Assembly: GCA_964542585.1 (NCBI GenBank)
Contig: CAZIUI010000023.1
Coordinates: 1 to 39,931, forward strand
From: CAYYUA01 sp964542585
GTDB taxonomy: Bacteria; Bacteroidota; Bacteroidia; CAILMK01; CAYYUA01
DNA: 39,931 nucleotides
Reading direction: 5' to 3'
Part shown: positions 8,922-16,809 of the stretch, in pieces
Layout: the number at the start of each line of letters is the position of its first letter
How positions within the stretch are numbered: position 1 is the first letter of the stretch
The notes under the pieces: model-generated
Seen by the model: the letters and a program-made list of their open reading frames with translations, nothing else
The model's database searches: none
Told to the model about the DNA's origin: nothing
Position numbers and translations under genes: made by a program

Positions 8922-9566
8922 ATGACATTTGTTGATCAAGCCCAGCAACAGCCCTCTTTGATAGCCAATTACTATTACCGCCAGTCCCGGATCTATGATG
9001 CTACTCGCTGGTCGTTTTTAATGGGCCGTAAAAGCGCCATTCATCAATTACCACTTGACAGGGCCGCTAACTTCAGCATGCTGGAAGTGGGATGTGGTAC
9101 CGGAACCATTCTTCATGAGGCAGCCAGGCGCTATCCCAACGCACGGCTACACGGGCTGGACTGCTCTCCGGCTATGTTAGGAAAAGCGCAGCGAAAACTG
9201 CGCCCTTTCAATGCTCAGGTTAAACTCCATCAAATGGCTTGGGATCCTGACAACATCCCTGATGAATGGTCATTTGATACAATCGTTATGGCTTATACCC
9301 TTACCATGCTGAATCCGAATTGGCAAACAGGAGTGGACATGGCCCTCCAATGCCTTAAGCCGGGTGGCTACCTAAGCGTTGTGGATTTCCACGATACGCC
9401 TTTTGATTTTTACCGGCAGTTTATGAAATGGCACCATGTTTCCCTTGATGGGCATTTGTTACCTTACCTAAAAGCCAAAACCATCAACCCATGTTATAAA
9501 GTTAAGTCTATGTTTGGCGGTTGTTGGCGATACCTGGTGTTCCGTGGACAGCGACCACTAACGTAA
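8922..9566 (+). CDS. btaB: Betaine-lipid N-methyltransferase
   Basis: This 214-residue class I SAM methyltransferase is predicted to add three methyl groups to diacylglyceryl-homoserine, giving DGTS. Motif I is LEVGCGTGTILHEAA (about residues 51-65), the acidic end of strand 2 is LHGLDCSPAML (74-84), and the motif IV region is FDTIVMAYTLTMLNP (113-127). The N-terminal IANYYYRQSRIYDATRWSFLMGR pattern is typical of BtaB and related phospholipid methyltransferases. On its own the protein could be a ubiquinone/menaquinone-type or phosphatidylethanolamine methyltransferase. The 3-base spacing from btaA supports the betaine-lipid role. The next gene is 71 bases away and has its own candidate promoter. 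Confidence 0.87.
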   Translation: MTFVDQAQQQPSLIANYYYRQSRIYDATRWSFLMGRKSAIHQLPLDRAANFSMLEVGCGTGTILHEAARRYPNARLHGLDCSPAMLGKAQRKLRPFNAQVKLHQMAWDPDNIPDEWSFDTIVMAYTLTMLNPNWQTGVDMALQCLKPGGYLSVVDFHDTPFDFYRQFMKWHHVSLDGHLLPYLKAKTINPCYKVKSMFGGCWRYLVFRGQRPLT

Positions 9567-9586
9567 AGCCCGTTGGTTCCGGCTAG

Positions 9587-9594
9587 TATTTTTG
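9587..9594 (+). promoter_or_regulatory. Candidate -7 promoter element upstream of the LpxD-like gene
   Basis: TATTTTTG matches TAnnTTTG exactly and ends 43 bases before the ATG at 9638, in the gap after btaB. It suggests that the LpxD-like gene may be transcribed separately from plcP-btaA-btaB. No -33 element is evident. Confidence 0.3.
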
Positions 9595-9637
9595 ATACGT
9601 TTGTCGGCTGATTCAATCAAACCAACAGGTCAAACCC

Positions 9638-10615
9638 ATGAAACTTTCGAAACCCCTAACCCTGGAGCAGCTAGCCCATTGGCTTAACTTGCCATATAAA
9701 GGAGAGCCAGATCACCTGATTACAGGGGTCAATGAAATACACAAGGTTGAAAATGGAGACCTGACTTTCGTGGACCATCCCAAGTATTATGAGACCGTGC
9801 TTCAGTCTGCTGCCACTACCATCCTCATAGATCAGGAACAAGAACCGCCGGAAGGCAAAGCGTTGCTCTTTGCAGACGATCCCTTTGCGGTTTACAACCA
9901 AATCACCGGTTATTACCGACTAAAAGAAGAGATTCCGCAACGCCCGGCTTATTACCGCGGTAACCAAGTAACCCTGGGAGCGGGCGTTCAGATTTTCCCC
10001 GGCGTTTACCTTGGTGATAACGTCACCATTGGTGATTATTCGGTGGTATACCCCAATACTGTAATATATGCAGGCTCTCAGATCGGTAGTCATGTAACCA
10101 TTCACGCTAACACCACTATTGGAGCCGATGCTTTTTACTTCAAGGCAAGGCAAAACCACCATGATAAGCTCCTATCGGCAGGTAAGGTGGTTATTGAGGA
10201 CCACGTAGAGATTGGTAGTAACTGCAGTATTGACCGTGGTGTATCCGGTCTTACCCATATAGGAGAAGGGACCAAAATTGATGGTGAAGTCCATATTGGC
10301 CATGGGGTGGAAATCGGTAAGCATTGCCTGATAGCTGCTCAGGTAGGGATTGGCGGTAAAACGATTCTGGAGGATCATGTCAAACTATGGGGGCAGGTCG
10401 GCCTAAATAAATCGATTCGCTTAGGTGAAGGAGCCGAAATTTTAGCCTCCAGTGCCGTGGGCAAATCCCTTGAAGGACATGAAACCTATTTTGGCATTCC
10501 TGCTATTCCTAGCAAGCAAGCTTTCAGTGAATTAAGGGCCATCCGTAAGTTGCCCACTTGGCAGCAAGAAGTGGAACAACGCCTAAAAGCTGGCGATGAT
10601 ACGCCCACGCTTTGA
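9638..10615 (+). CDS. LpxD-like UDP-3-O-acylglucosamine N-acyltransferase
   Basis: This 325-residue protein has the two-part LpxD layout. The N-terminal non-repeat domain (residues 1-100, with ITGVNEIHKVENGDLTFVD) would recognise the acylated UDP-glucosamine. A left-handed beta-helix of hexapeptide repeats spans about residues 108-285 (for example GDNVTIGDYSVVYPNTVI). The catalytic-histidine region appears as GEVHIGHGVEIG. LpxD adds the second hydroxyacyl chain during lipid A synthesis. Bacteroidota genomes often carry a canonical lpxD in the fabZ-lpxA cluster plus a second homologue elsewhere. The absence of lpx or fab neighbours suggests this is the second copy, so I give no symbol. Its position behind the betaine-lipid genes may be accidental. 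Confidence 0.8.
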   Translation: MKLSKPLTLEQLAHWLNLPYKGEPDHLITGVNEIHKVENGDLTFVDHPKYYETVLQSAATTILIDQEQEPPEGKALLFADDPFAVYNQITGYYRLKEEIPQRPAYYRGNQVTLGAGVQIFPGVYLGDNVTIGDYSVVYPNTVIYAGSQIGSHVTIHANTTIGADAFYFKARQNHHDKLLSAGKVVIEDHVEIGSNCSIDRGVSGLTHIGEGTKIDGEVHIGHGVEIGKHCLIAAQVGIGGKTILEDHVKLWGQVGLNKSIRLGEGAEILASSAVGKSLEGHETYFGIPAIPSKQAFSELRAIRKLPTWQQEVEQRLKAGDDTPTL

Positions 10616-11108
10616 ATACCTGGCATCATTCAACCGTTTCCATTCATCAAGCTTTGAACCGTCTTTAAACTCGGAAATGGAAATAAGGCGCTTCATCAAT
10701 ACGCTTAATGTAGAAGGTTTGTCCGCTCTCCCACAGGGAGAGCGGTTTGGAGTGAGGGGCTTTTTAATTTTTACTAAACCCCTCGTCCCTACCCCTTCTC
10801 ACGCCGGGAGAAGGGAATCTAATCTCACTATTATCAGGAGTTGGGAAATATTGCTTAAGGGCCTATTTCAACTATCTAAAACCTGATAAAAGGCGGCATA
10901 CGGCGCCAGCGCTCTTAAACCCATTGAGCTTTCGAAAGGTTGGAGTGGACAGGAAAGCGTTACGCAGCCGTTTGCTTACAACAAGCTGCACCCTTTCAAT
11001 TGGTGACAAGAAAGCGTAATTCACTTCAAAAAGCGAAGGCTATTTAGATCAGTAGTTAACGGTAGTCATTACATTTGATCAAACCTTGAAAATTGAAAAT
11101 AACAGAAC
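10616..11108. other. Intergenic region containing a multi-hairpin element
   Basis: These 493 bases lie between the convergent LpxD-like and HepT-like genes. The only structured part I recognise is the hairpin element at 10723-10815. A frame that starts inside the LpxD-like gene runs through the element, but its low-complexity translation (GERFGVRGF...PTPSHAGRRE) is the usual by-product of such repeats and not a gene. I see nothing gene-like in 10820-11108. Confidence 0.7.
10723..10815. repeat. Intergenic palindromic element with three nested hairpins
   Basis: The element starts with a perfect 10-bp hairpin (CCGCTCTCCC-ACA-GGGAGAGCGG, 10723-10745). Next is a long-loop stem, GAGGGG at 10754-10759 with CCCCTC at 10779-10784. 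It ends with an 8-bp stem, CCCTTCTC/GAGAAGGG, at 10793-10800 and 10808-10815. The layout 'CTCTCCC...GGGAGAG ... GGGTGAGGGGC ... CCCCTC..CCCTACCCCTTCTC...GAGAAGGG' resembles a dispersed intergenic repeat seen in many environmental bacterial genomes. Only one copy is present here. It may also act as a bidirectional terminator between the convergent genes. Confidence 0.7.
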
Positions 11109-11471
11109 TTAAGCAGAATTGACATTGGCAATAAAAGATGCCACTTGATCAATGGTTTTTGCTAGGTAAGGCACATCATCGTTAAGCATGCCCCATGTTA
11201 TATCAGCGCTGGGCCCATCTTCAGCCGTAATAGCGGCTTCCAAGTCAGCCAGCGACTCCCAGGCGATGGAGTTAAAATGCTCCTTAAAAGGCTCAGAAAC
11301 CGCCTTTGCTACCTGGCCAATACGCGCTATGGCTTCAGCTACATCCTTTACCCGCTGCTCATCTTTAATAAACGTTTCATAGTTCAGGTTTTCCCGCCAA
11401 TCATTGAGCTGGTTAAAGTGTGATTGCATTTGGTAAATCAGTTCGCGGTCGGCTTCTGATAACTGCTCCAT
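11109..11471 (-). CDS. HepT/DUF86-like protein lacking the catalytic RX4-6H motif
   Basis: This 120-residue, largely helical protein matches by eye the architecture of HepT (DUF86), the RNase toxin of HepT-MntA systems: NYETFIKDEQRVKDVAEAIARIGQVAKAVSE, then IAWESLADLE and ITWGMLNDDVPYLAKTIDQV. In active HepT proteins a conserved R...N...H.Y segment precedes the 'VD...VW' helix. The equivalent stretch here (LADLEAAITAEDG, about residues 74-86) has Leu, Glu and Thr instead of Arg, Asn and His. No minimal nucleotidyltransferase (MntA) gene is adjacent. The gene lies 28 bases downstream of rnhB on the same strand. Family assignment is from remembered consensus only, and function is unknown. Confidence 0.55.
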   Translation of the reverse strand: MEQLSEADRELIYQMQSHFNQLNDWRENLNYETFIKDEQRVKDVAEAIARIGQVAKAVSEPFKEHFNSIAWESLADLEAAITAEDGPSADITWGMLNDDVPYLAKTIDQVASFIANVNSA

Positions 11472-11499
11472 TTGTCCTAAAAAATTTTGTTAGCTATAA

Positions 11500-12105
11500 T
11501 CAAGCATTGATCAATACTGGTTGCACCCGTTTAAAACTGTAACGATGTAGGCGAGAAGGGCCATACAATCGTAAAGCCTCCAAGTGCTTAGCTGTGGCAT
11601 ACCCCTTATTACTAGCCCAATCGTAGGCCGGGTACTGATGATGGTAGCGAAGCATCAGCTGATCGCGATGATGCTTGGCCAGGATAGAGGCTGCTGCAAT
11701 GGATTTATACGTTGCATCACCTTTTTTTACACACTGATAGGAAACTTCATGCGTGGTATGAAAGTAGTTGCCATCCACTAACAAATATTCCGGCTTAAGC
11801 GAAAGTTCTCCAAGGGCTTCATTCATAGCCTTAACGGAGGCCTGTAAAATGTTTACCTGATCAATTGTCTGGTTATCTACCATTCTGACGGCCCACGCTT
11901 TGCTTTCGTTTTCGATAGCAGCTGCCAATGCTGCCCGCTTTTCCGGTGTTAGTTGCTTAGAATCATTTAGTGCAGCAAGAAAATCCGCCTTTTCCGGTAG
12001 AATAACAGCCGCGGCAGCTACGGGTCCAGCTAAACATCCACGGCCGGCTTCGTCACAGCCGGCTTCCAGACGTCCGGGATGTAAGCATTGAGCCAGATTT
12101 GCCAC
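11500..12105 (-). CDS. rnhB: Ribonuclease HII (GTG start)
   Basis: This 201-residue enzyme cleaves the RNA strand of RNA-DNA hybrids and removes misincorporated ribonucleotides from DNA. The active-site opening AGCDEAGRGCLAGPVAAAAV (from about residue 16) supplies the first Asp-Glu pair. The third acidic residue is in EYLLVDGNYF and the fourth follows in the helix around YPAYDWASNKGY. The start is a GTG: an in-frame TAA lies a few codons upstream and no ATG occurs before the catalytic domain, so GTG is the best choice. The HepT-like gene follows after 28 bases. Confidence 0.93.
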   Translation of the reverse strand: MANLAQCLHPGRLEAGCDEAGRGCLAGPVAAAAVILPEKADFLAALNDSKQLTPEKRAALAAAIENESKAWAVRMVDNQTIDQVNILQASVKAMNEALGELSLKPEYLLVDGNYFHTTHEVSYQCVKKGDATYKSIAAASILAKHHRDQLMLRYHHQYPAYDWASNKGYATAKHLEALRLYGPSRLHRYSFKRVQPVLINA

Positions 12106-12130
12106 AAGCTTTTAGGAACTTTTAACGGGT

Positions 12131-12138
12131 CAAAAATA
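12131..12138 (-). promoter_or_regulatory. Candidate -7 promoter element upstream of rnhB
   Basis: On the minus strand this reads TATTTTTG, an exact TAnnTTTG match ending 25 bases before the GTG start. The divergent M20 peptidase gene has its own candidate element at 12184-12191. Confidence 0.3.
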
Positions 12139-12183
12139 AGCATCTCAGCGAGGGTTTTCAGCAACAACCTTAAATTGAATTGT

Positions 12184-12191
12184 TACCTTCG
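12184..12191 (+). promoter_or_regulatory. Candidate -7 promoter element upstream of the M20 peptidase
   Basis: TACCTTCG differs from TAnnTTTG at one position. The same TTCG variant occurs upstream of the carboxylase and glpD genes in this window. It ends 27 bases before the ATG. Confidence 0.3.
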
Positions 12192-12218
12192 TGACGCTTA
12201 ATAAAAAAGCTTAATGCT

Positions 12219-13607
12219 ATGCAAGATACGCTTCGGAATTATATGAATGAGCATCGCGATCGCTTTTTGGAAGAGCTAAAAAGCCTGTTGCGCATTCCTT
12301 CCATCAGCGCAGATTCCAATTACAAAGATCAAGTACACGAAGCCGCTGACTTTGTTAAAGGAAAATTAGCAGAAGCTGGCGCTGACAAAGCAGAATTATG
12401 CCCAACAGAGGGCAATCCAGTTGTTTATGCCGAAAAACATGTGGATCCTGAAGCGCCAACTGTCCTGGTCTACGGGCATTACGATGTGCAACCACCGGAC
12501 CCCATAGAGGAGTGGGACCAAGACCCCTTTGATCCGGTTATCAAGGACGGCAAAATCTACGCTCGTGGGGCTTGCGATGACAAAGGCCAGATGTACATGC
12601 ACGTCAAGGCTTTTGAATTCATGAACCAGACCGGTAACCTGCCCTGCAACGTCAAGTTTATCATTGAAGGCGAGGAAGAAGTAGGCTCCCCGAATGTGAC
12701 CAAGTTTGCTAACGAGAACCAGGATAAACTTAAAGCTAATATCCTGCTACTATCTGACACGGCCATGATCTCGAATGAGCAGCCTTCTATTCCAGTGGGA
12801 TTACGGGGTTTATGCTACCTGGAAGTTGGGGTGTATGGTCCTAACCGCGACCTCCATTCTGGTGTATATGGCGGTGCTATTGCCAATCCCGCCAATGTCC
12901 TCAGCGAACTCATCGCTCAGCTCAAAGATGAGAATGGCCGCATTAATATCCCCGGTTTTTACGATGCTGTAGAGCCCCCTTCAGAGGAAGAAAAAGCCAA
13001 GATGAAGGACGTACCCGTTTACGATAAGGAGTTCAAGGCAGCCGTTAATGTCAACGCTTTGAATGGTGAAAAGGGCTATTCTGCTTACGAAAGCACAAGC
13101 CTTCGCCCAACCCTGGACGTCAATGGGATATGGGGCGGTTACATCAAAGAAGGTGCAAAGACAGTATTACCTGCTGAAGCCCATGCTAAGGTCAGTATGC
13201 GGTTGGTTCCCAACCAGGATGAGGATCATATTGCTGATCTAGTCACTCAACACTTGCATAATATTGCTCCTGATTCCGTCAAGGTAAAAGTTGATAAACT
13301 ACATGGCGCTAAACCCGTCATGGTCTCTACAGACCGAGAAGAATACCAAGCAGCTAGCAAGGCCTACCAGGATACCTTCGGGAAAGCACCTTTACCCGTT
13401 CGCACAGGAGGGAGTATTCCTATAGTGGCCTTTTTCTCTCAACAAATGGGCATGGTTCCCATCATGATGGGTTTTGGGTTGGATTCCGATGCCATTCACT
13501 CACCGAATGAAAAATTTAATACGGATAACTTTTACAAAGGCATTGAAACCATTCCGTTGTTTTTCCAGCACCTGGTAGCGCTCAAAAAAGGGACTCCGGT
13601 AACATAA
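12219..13607 (+). CDS. M20 family metallopeptidase (dipeptidase type)
   Basis: This 462-residue, probably cytoplasmic di-zinc peptidase of the M20 (DapE/CPG2/carnosinase-like) family would hydrolyse dipeptides. The first zinc histidine is in VYGHYDVQPPDP (about residues 83-94). The bridging aspartate and next ligand are in ARGACDDKGQMYMHV, the catalytic Glu pair is in IIEGEEEVGSPN (about 148-159), and a late histidine is in FGLDSDAIHSPNEKF. The dimerisation (lid) domain is inserted between about residues 200 and 350 (LHSGVYGGAIANP opens it). It lacks a signal peptide. Substrate cannot be inferred: cytosolic non-specific dipeptidase is the common annotation, and acylase or desuccinylase activity is possible. 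Confidence 0.88.
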   Translation: MQDTLRNYMNEHRDRFLEELKSLLRIPSISADSNYKDQVHEAADFVKGKLAEAGADKAELCPTEGNPVVYAEKHVDPEAPTVLVYGHYDVQPPDPIEEWDQDPFDPVIKDGKIYARGACDDKGQMYMHVKAFEFMNQTGNLPCNVKFIIEGEEEVGSPNVTKFANENQDKLKANILLLSDTAMISNEQPSIPVGLRGLCYLEVGVYGPNRDLHSGVYGGAIANPANVLSELIAQLKDENGRINIPGFYDAVEPPSEEEKAKMKDVPVYDKEFKAAVNVNALNGEKGYSAYESTSLRPTLDVNGIWGGYIKEGAKTVLPAEAHAKVSMRLVPNQDEDHIADLVTQHLHNIAPDSVKVKVDKLHGAKPVMVSTDREEYQAASKAYQDTFGKAPLPVRTGGSIPIVAFFSQQMGMVPIMMGFGLDSDAIHSPNEKFNTDNFYKGIETIPLFFQHLVALKKGTPVT

Positions 13608-13700
13608 ATAATCACGATTGAAAGGCTAAGAAAGTGGAATATGAGAGGTAAACAGCCATTGCCATCCTTGAAATGAACTTTTTTTTAACCAGGATCGCGA

Positions 13701-14675
13701 ATGAATTCTATGGCTAAAGATTCGCTTTTGGAAGTATCCAATGTCAGCAAGCAATTCAATCAGCATACAGCATTAGACCAGGTAAGCCTTTCCGTGCCAC
13801 GGGGCACAATTCATGGCCTATTGGGTCCGAACGGTGCGGGAAAAACAACCCTGATCCGGATCATTAACAAGATCATAGGTCCTGATCAAGGGGAAGTGTT
13901 CCTAGCCGGCCGCCCTGTAAGACAAGCAGATGTGGAGAAAATTGGTTATCTGCCGGAAGAGCGGGGATTGTACCCAAAAATGACCGTGGGCGAACATATG
14001 GTATACCTGGCGCGGTTAAAAGGCTTGAGCCGTCAGAAAGCCTATGATGCTGTGAAATCCTGGCTTTATGAATTCGATATCATGAACTGGTGGTGGAATA
14101 AGGTTGAAGAGCTTTCCAAAGGCATGGCTCAGAAGTTACAATTCATCGCCACTGTAGTGCATCAGCCTAACTTCATCATTCTTGATGAGCCTTTTAGCGG
14201 CTTTGACCCGATCAATGCCGAGGTGGTCAAGCAAAAGATCATGGACCTCAAAAACCAGGGGACCACGATCATGTTATCCACCCATCGTATGGAGAATGTA
14301 GAAACCATGTGCGAGTATGTAGCCCTGATCAATAAAGCTCAAAAAGTGCTGGATGGCTCCATTGAAGAGATCAAGGCCTCGTACCGGAACCAAACCTATG
14401 AGGTTACCCTCAGTGGATGGGTAAGCGAAACGGCTATTCCCTTAGGCGTTGGAATGCATCTTCATGAGCTTACCTACCATTCCTCCACAAACCAAAGTAT
14501 AGCCCGCCTGGAAGTAGAACAAGCCCAAAAGCCGAATGCGCTGATACGTGATCTTATGGGTCAACACGAAATCGAGGGATTTCGCGAGGTTATCCCTAGT
14601 ATGCACGATATTTTCCTGGCCAACGTACAAGAAGCTGAAACCCATGAAGAAGGTTCTGTTAATCATTCAGCGTGA
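13701..14675 (+). CDS. ABC transporter ATP-binding protein (NatA-like)
   Basis: This 324-residue ATPase drives an ABC-2 type exporter together with the next gene. The Walker A motif is GPNGAGKTT (about residues 42-50), and the Q-loop region falls near YLPEERGLYPKMTVGEHM. The signature motif is LSKGMAQKLQF, a variant of LSGGQ with Lys-Gly-Met. Walker B is FIILDEPFSGFDP and the H-loop is STHRMENVE. A C-terminal extension of about 90 residues after the ATPase core is common in NatA/YhaQ-type proteins (EcsA/CcmA-like DUF4162 region). It overlaps the permease start by 32 bases, so translation of the two is probably coupled. The substrate is unknown; NatAB exports sodium in Bacillus, but many relatives have other roles. 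Confidence 0.88.
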   Translation: MNSMAKDSLLEVSNVSKQFNQHTALDQVSLSVPRGTIHGLLGPNGAGKTTLIRIINKIIGPDQGEVFLAGRPVRQADVEKIGYLPEERGLYPKMTVGEHMVYLARLKGLSRQKAYDAVKSWLYEFDIMNWWWNKVEELSKGMAQKLQFIATVVHQPNFIILDEPFSGFDPINAEVVKQKIMDLKNQGTTIMLSTHRMENVETMCEYVALINKAQKVLDGSIEEIKASYRNQTYEVTLSGWVSETAIPLGVGMHLHELTYHSSTNQSIARLEVEQAQKPNALIRDLMGQHEIEGFREVIPSMHDIFLANVQEAETHEEGSVNHSA

Positions 14676-15951
14676 ATACGCTACACGGGTTAAGAAGAAG
14701 ACCTTTCTACTTATAACGTTCATCGCACCATTACTTTTTGCCCTTTTAATGATAGGGCCTGCTTTTTTAGCCCAAATGAGCGGTTCAAAAGATACCGTAT
14801 ATGTGGTGGATAAAAGCGATGGTTTCCATGAGGGATTGAAAGACCGGGAAGATATCCAATTTGAAATTGTAGATAAGTCAGTAGCCAAAGCGCAAGAGGT
14901 ATTATTGGGGGACAATCAGGATGCATACCTTTTAGCAATTCCCGAAGATCCGGTCAAAAACACTGAAAAATTCCGCCTAATTGGAAAAAAGAGTCCTAGC
15001 ATGGGGCTTTCCAATGACCTGGAAAGTATTTTGGAAAAAAGGGTTCGGGAACTTCGCATAAGAAACGCGGGCCTTAGTCGGGATAAATTAGCAAGTATCG
15101 AGACCGACATAAGCCTGGCTAGCATTGTGCTGAGTGAAAGTGGTAAAAAATCCAAAGGAAGCACAGCGTTGGCTTCCTCTATTAGTATGATCGGAGGCTT
15201 TGCGATTTACTTTTTCATTTTTATGTATGGAGGTCAGGTCACATCCGGGGTGCATGAGGAAAAAACAAGCCGCATTGTAGAGGTTTTGGCTTCCAGTATT
15301 AGGCCTATTCAGCTCATGTTTGGTAAAATTATCGGCATTGCCTTAGTAGGTTTAACCCAGTTTTTACTGTGGATAATTTTAACGGCTGTTATATCAGGTG
15401 GTTTGATGCTTTTGATGGGGCCCGAAAGTTTAATGGCAGCTAGCGGAAGTACCGGACCTGTTGTAGGGTCAGCTCCCGCACAGGAAAGCGCTTTTGTTCA
15501 AGCCCTTTCTAGTGCCTTAGGGGGTATCAACCTGCTTATGGTCATTTTTGCTTTTCTTTTCTTTTTCCTATTTGGTTACTTCACCTACAGCTCCATGTTT
15601 GCTGCCGTAGCCGCAGCTGTGGATAACCAGACAGACATGCGGCAATTCATGTTTCCGTTATCTATTCCCCTACTGTTAGCGATTGCCATTACGCCAACTG
15701 TTATTCTGAATAATCCGTCCAGTACAATTGCTGTAGTCGGCTCAATGATCCCCTTCACAGCTCCGGTAATCATGATGGCAAGAATTCCCTTTGGCGTTCC
15801 GCCTATTGAGCTGATCAGTAGCTTTGTACTGATGATATTGGGCTTTCTGGTATGTGTATGGTTAGCTGCTAAAGTTTACCGCACCGGCATTTTGATGTAT
15901 GGCAAGAAAGTGACGCCAAGGGAATTATTGAAATGGATTACGACCAATTAG
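14644..15951 (+). CDS. ABC-2 type permease (NatB-like)
   Basis: Starting at the internal ATG that gives MKKVLLIIQREYATRVKKKTF, this is a 435-residue membrane protein. A longer frame upstream exists, but it runs inside the ATPase gene and lacks the family N-terminus. Residues about 21-43 form the first helix (FLLITFIAPLLFALLM). A large external domain of roughly 130 residues follows (DTVYVVDKSDGF onward), and then about five or six C-terminal helices beginning near SMIGGFAIYFFIF. GGQVTSGVHEEKTSRIVEVLASS is the typical ABC-2 loop. The layout matches COG1668 NatB. It forms the membrane half of the exporter with the overlapping upstream ATPase. Confidence 0.87.
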   Translation: MKKVLLIIQREYATRVKKKTFLLITFIAPLLFALLMIGPAFLAQMSGSKDTVYVVDKSDGFHEGLKDREDIQFEIVDKSVAKAQEVLLGDNQDAYLLAIPEDPVKNTEKFRLIGKKSPSMGLSNDLESILEKRVRELRIRNAGLSRDKLASIETDISLASIVLSESGKKSKGSTALASSISMIGGFAIYFFIFMYGGQVTSGVHEEKTSRIVEVLASSIRPIQLMFGKIIGIALVGLTQFLLWIILTAVISGGLMLLMGPESLMAASGSTGPVVGSAPAQESAFVQALSSALGGINLLMVIFAFLFFFLFGYFTYSSMFAAVAAAVDNQTDMRQFMFPLSIPLLLAIAITPTVILNNPSSTIAVVGSMIPFTAPVIMMARIPFGVPPIELISSFVLMILGFLVCVWLAAKVYRTGILMYGKKVTPRELLKWITTN

Positions 15952-16008
15952 GGTCTCTAAGCAACCATAAGGGCGCTTTTAGCGTTATCCGAAATAAATA
16001 CTTCCCTT

Positions 16009-16803
16009 ATGTTGCAAGCGCCCAAAAATCCCCATAAGCAAACTTCTTTTGTTACCGTTTGCTTGTTTTTACTCCTGGCAGTTATTGGGCCCCATTCCAC
16101 TTTTGGCCAACATCTGACTGATGATCACTCTAAGCATGCTGACAGACCTGAGGGTCCGGTTATAACTATTCGAGGGAAAGGCGTAAAGGTAAATAACGGA
16201 GACACGATAACTAAGCGCGTCAACAACACTGCCTTTGGGCAAGTGGAGGTTTTTGGTTCTATCCCTAAGCACCGTTTTACCATCACTAACACGGGGGATG
16301 AGATCCTTCAAATGCGTAATCCCGGAACTATTCAGCTTAAAGGGACTGATACCCTGACTTTCCGGGTAGAGGAACAGCCAGATAGCCGTTTAGGTCCGGG
16401 AGATTCTACTTCATTCCTGATTCAATTTGATCCCGATACGCAAAAATTACAAACAGCCACTGTGGAAATTCGCAGCAATGACAGTAGCCGTACGCCTTAT
16501 ACTTTCCGGATTAATGGAGAAGGCGTTAGGAGTACCAATAACGCATTTACCCCGAAGAAGGAAGCGCCATTAAAGATTTTCCAAGGTAAGAAAGGCCATA
16601 TCCAAGTTTCCTTTCAACGAAATACACCTAACGACCGATTCCTACGCCTTTACAACACAAAAGGGCAAATGGTCCGTAGTGACAGGCTTCGCCAAGGTCA
16701 GTCAAAGATTAAGATGAGCACAGATGAGCTTTCGTCAGGGCTCTACATTCTTCAGGGCTCATCAAACCGAGGGCTGTATACCAAGAAAATTGGGATACAA
16801 TAA
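16009..16803 (+). CDS. Secreted protein with a choice-of-anchor-D-like domain and T9SS sorting domain
   Basis: This 264-residue exported protein has a hydrophobic signal region at residues 14-33 (TVCLFLLLAVIGPHSTFGQ), consistent with Sec export. Residues about 48-170 look like the choice-of-anchor D / ASPM-SPD2-Hydin immunoglobulin-like domain (FTITNTGDEILQM... TVEIRSNDSSRTPYTFRINGEG). The last 75 residues have the type IX secretion type A sorting pattern: FLRLYNTKGQMVRSDRL, then ELSSGLYILQG, ending YTKKIGIQ. The protein should therefore cross the outer membrane through the T9SS and be cell-surface anchored or released. It is followed after 6 bases by another exported protein gene. Its function is unknown; an adhesion or structural role is only a guess. 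Confidence 0.75.
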   Translation: MLQAPKNPHKQTSFVTVCLFLLLAVIGPHSTFGQHLTDDHSKHADRPEGPVITIRGKGVKVNNGDTITKRVNNTAFGQVEVFGSIPKHRFTITNTGDEILQMRNPGTIQLKGTDTLTFRVEEQPDSRLGPGDSTSFLIQFDPDTQKLQTATVEIRSNDSSRTPYTFRINGEGVRSTNNAFTPKKEAPLKIFQGKKGHIQVSFQRNTPNDRFLRLYNTKGQMVRSDRLRQGQSKIKMSTDELSSGLYILQGSSNRGLYTKKIGIQ

Positions 16804-16809
16804 CGGGTT

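Noticed and set aside
10596..10886. Plus-strand ORF of 96 codons after the LpxD-like gene
   Set aside because: It overlaps the LpxD-like 3' end and its middle is the translation of the hairpin repeat element.
11074..11100. TTTGATCAAA palindrome and the 12-mer AAAATTGAAAAT, both also found in or near rnpB
   Set aside because: AT-rich words of this size recur by chance (TTTGATCAAA also at 23140); no further similarity to the rnpB expansions extends around them.
14548..14643. 32-codon N-terminal extension of the ABC permease
   Set aside because: It lies within the ATPase gene; MKKVLLIIQREY at 14644 is the normal NatB-like start.
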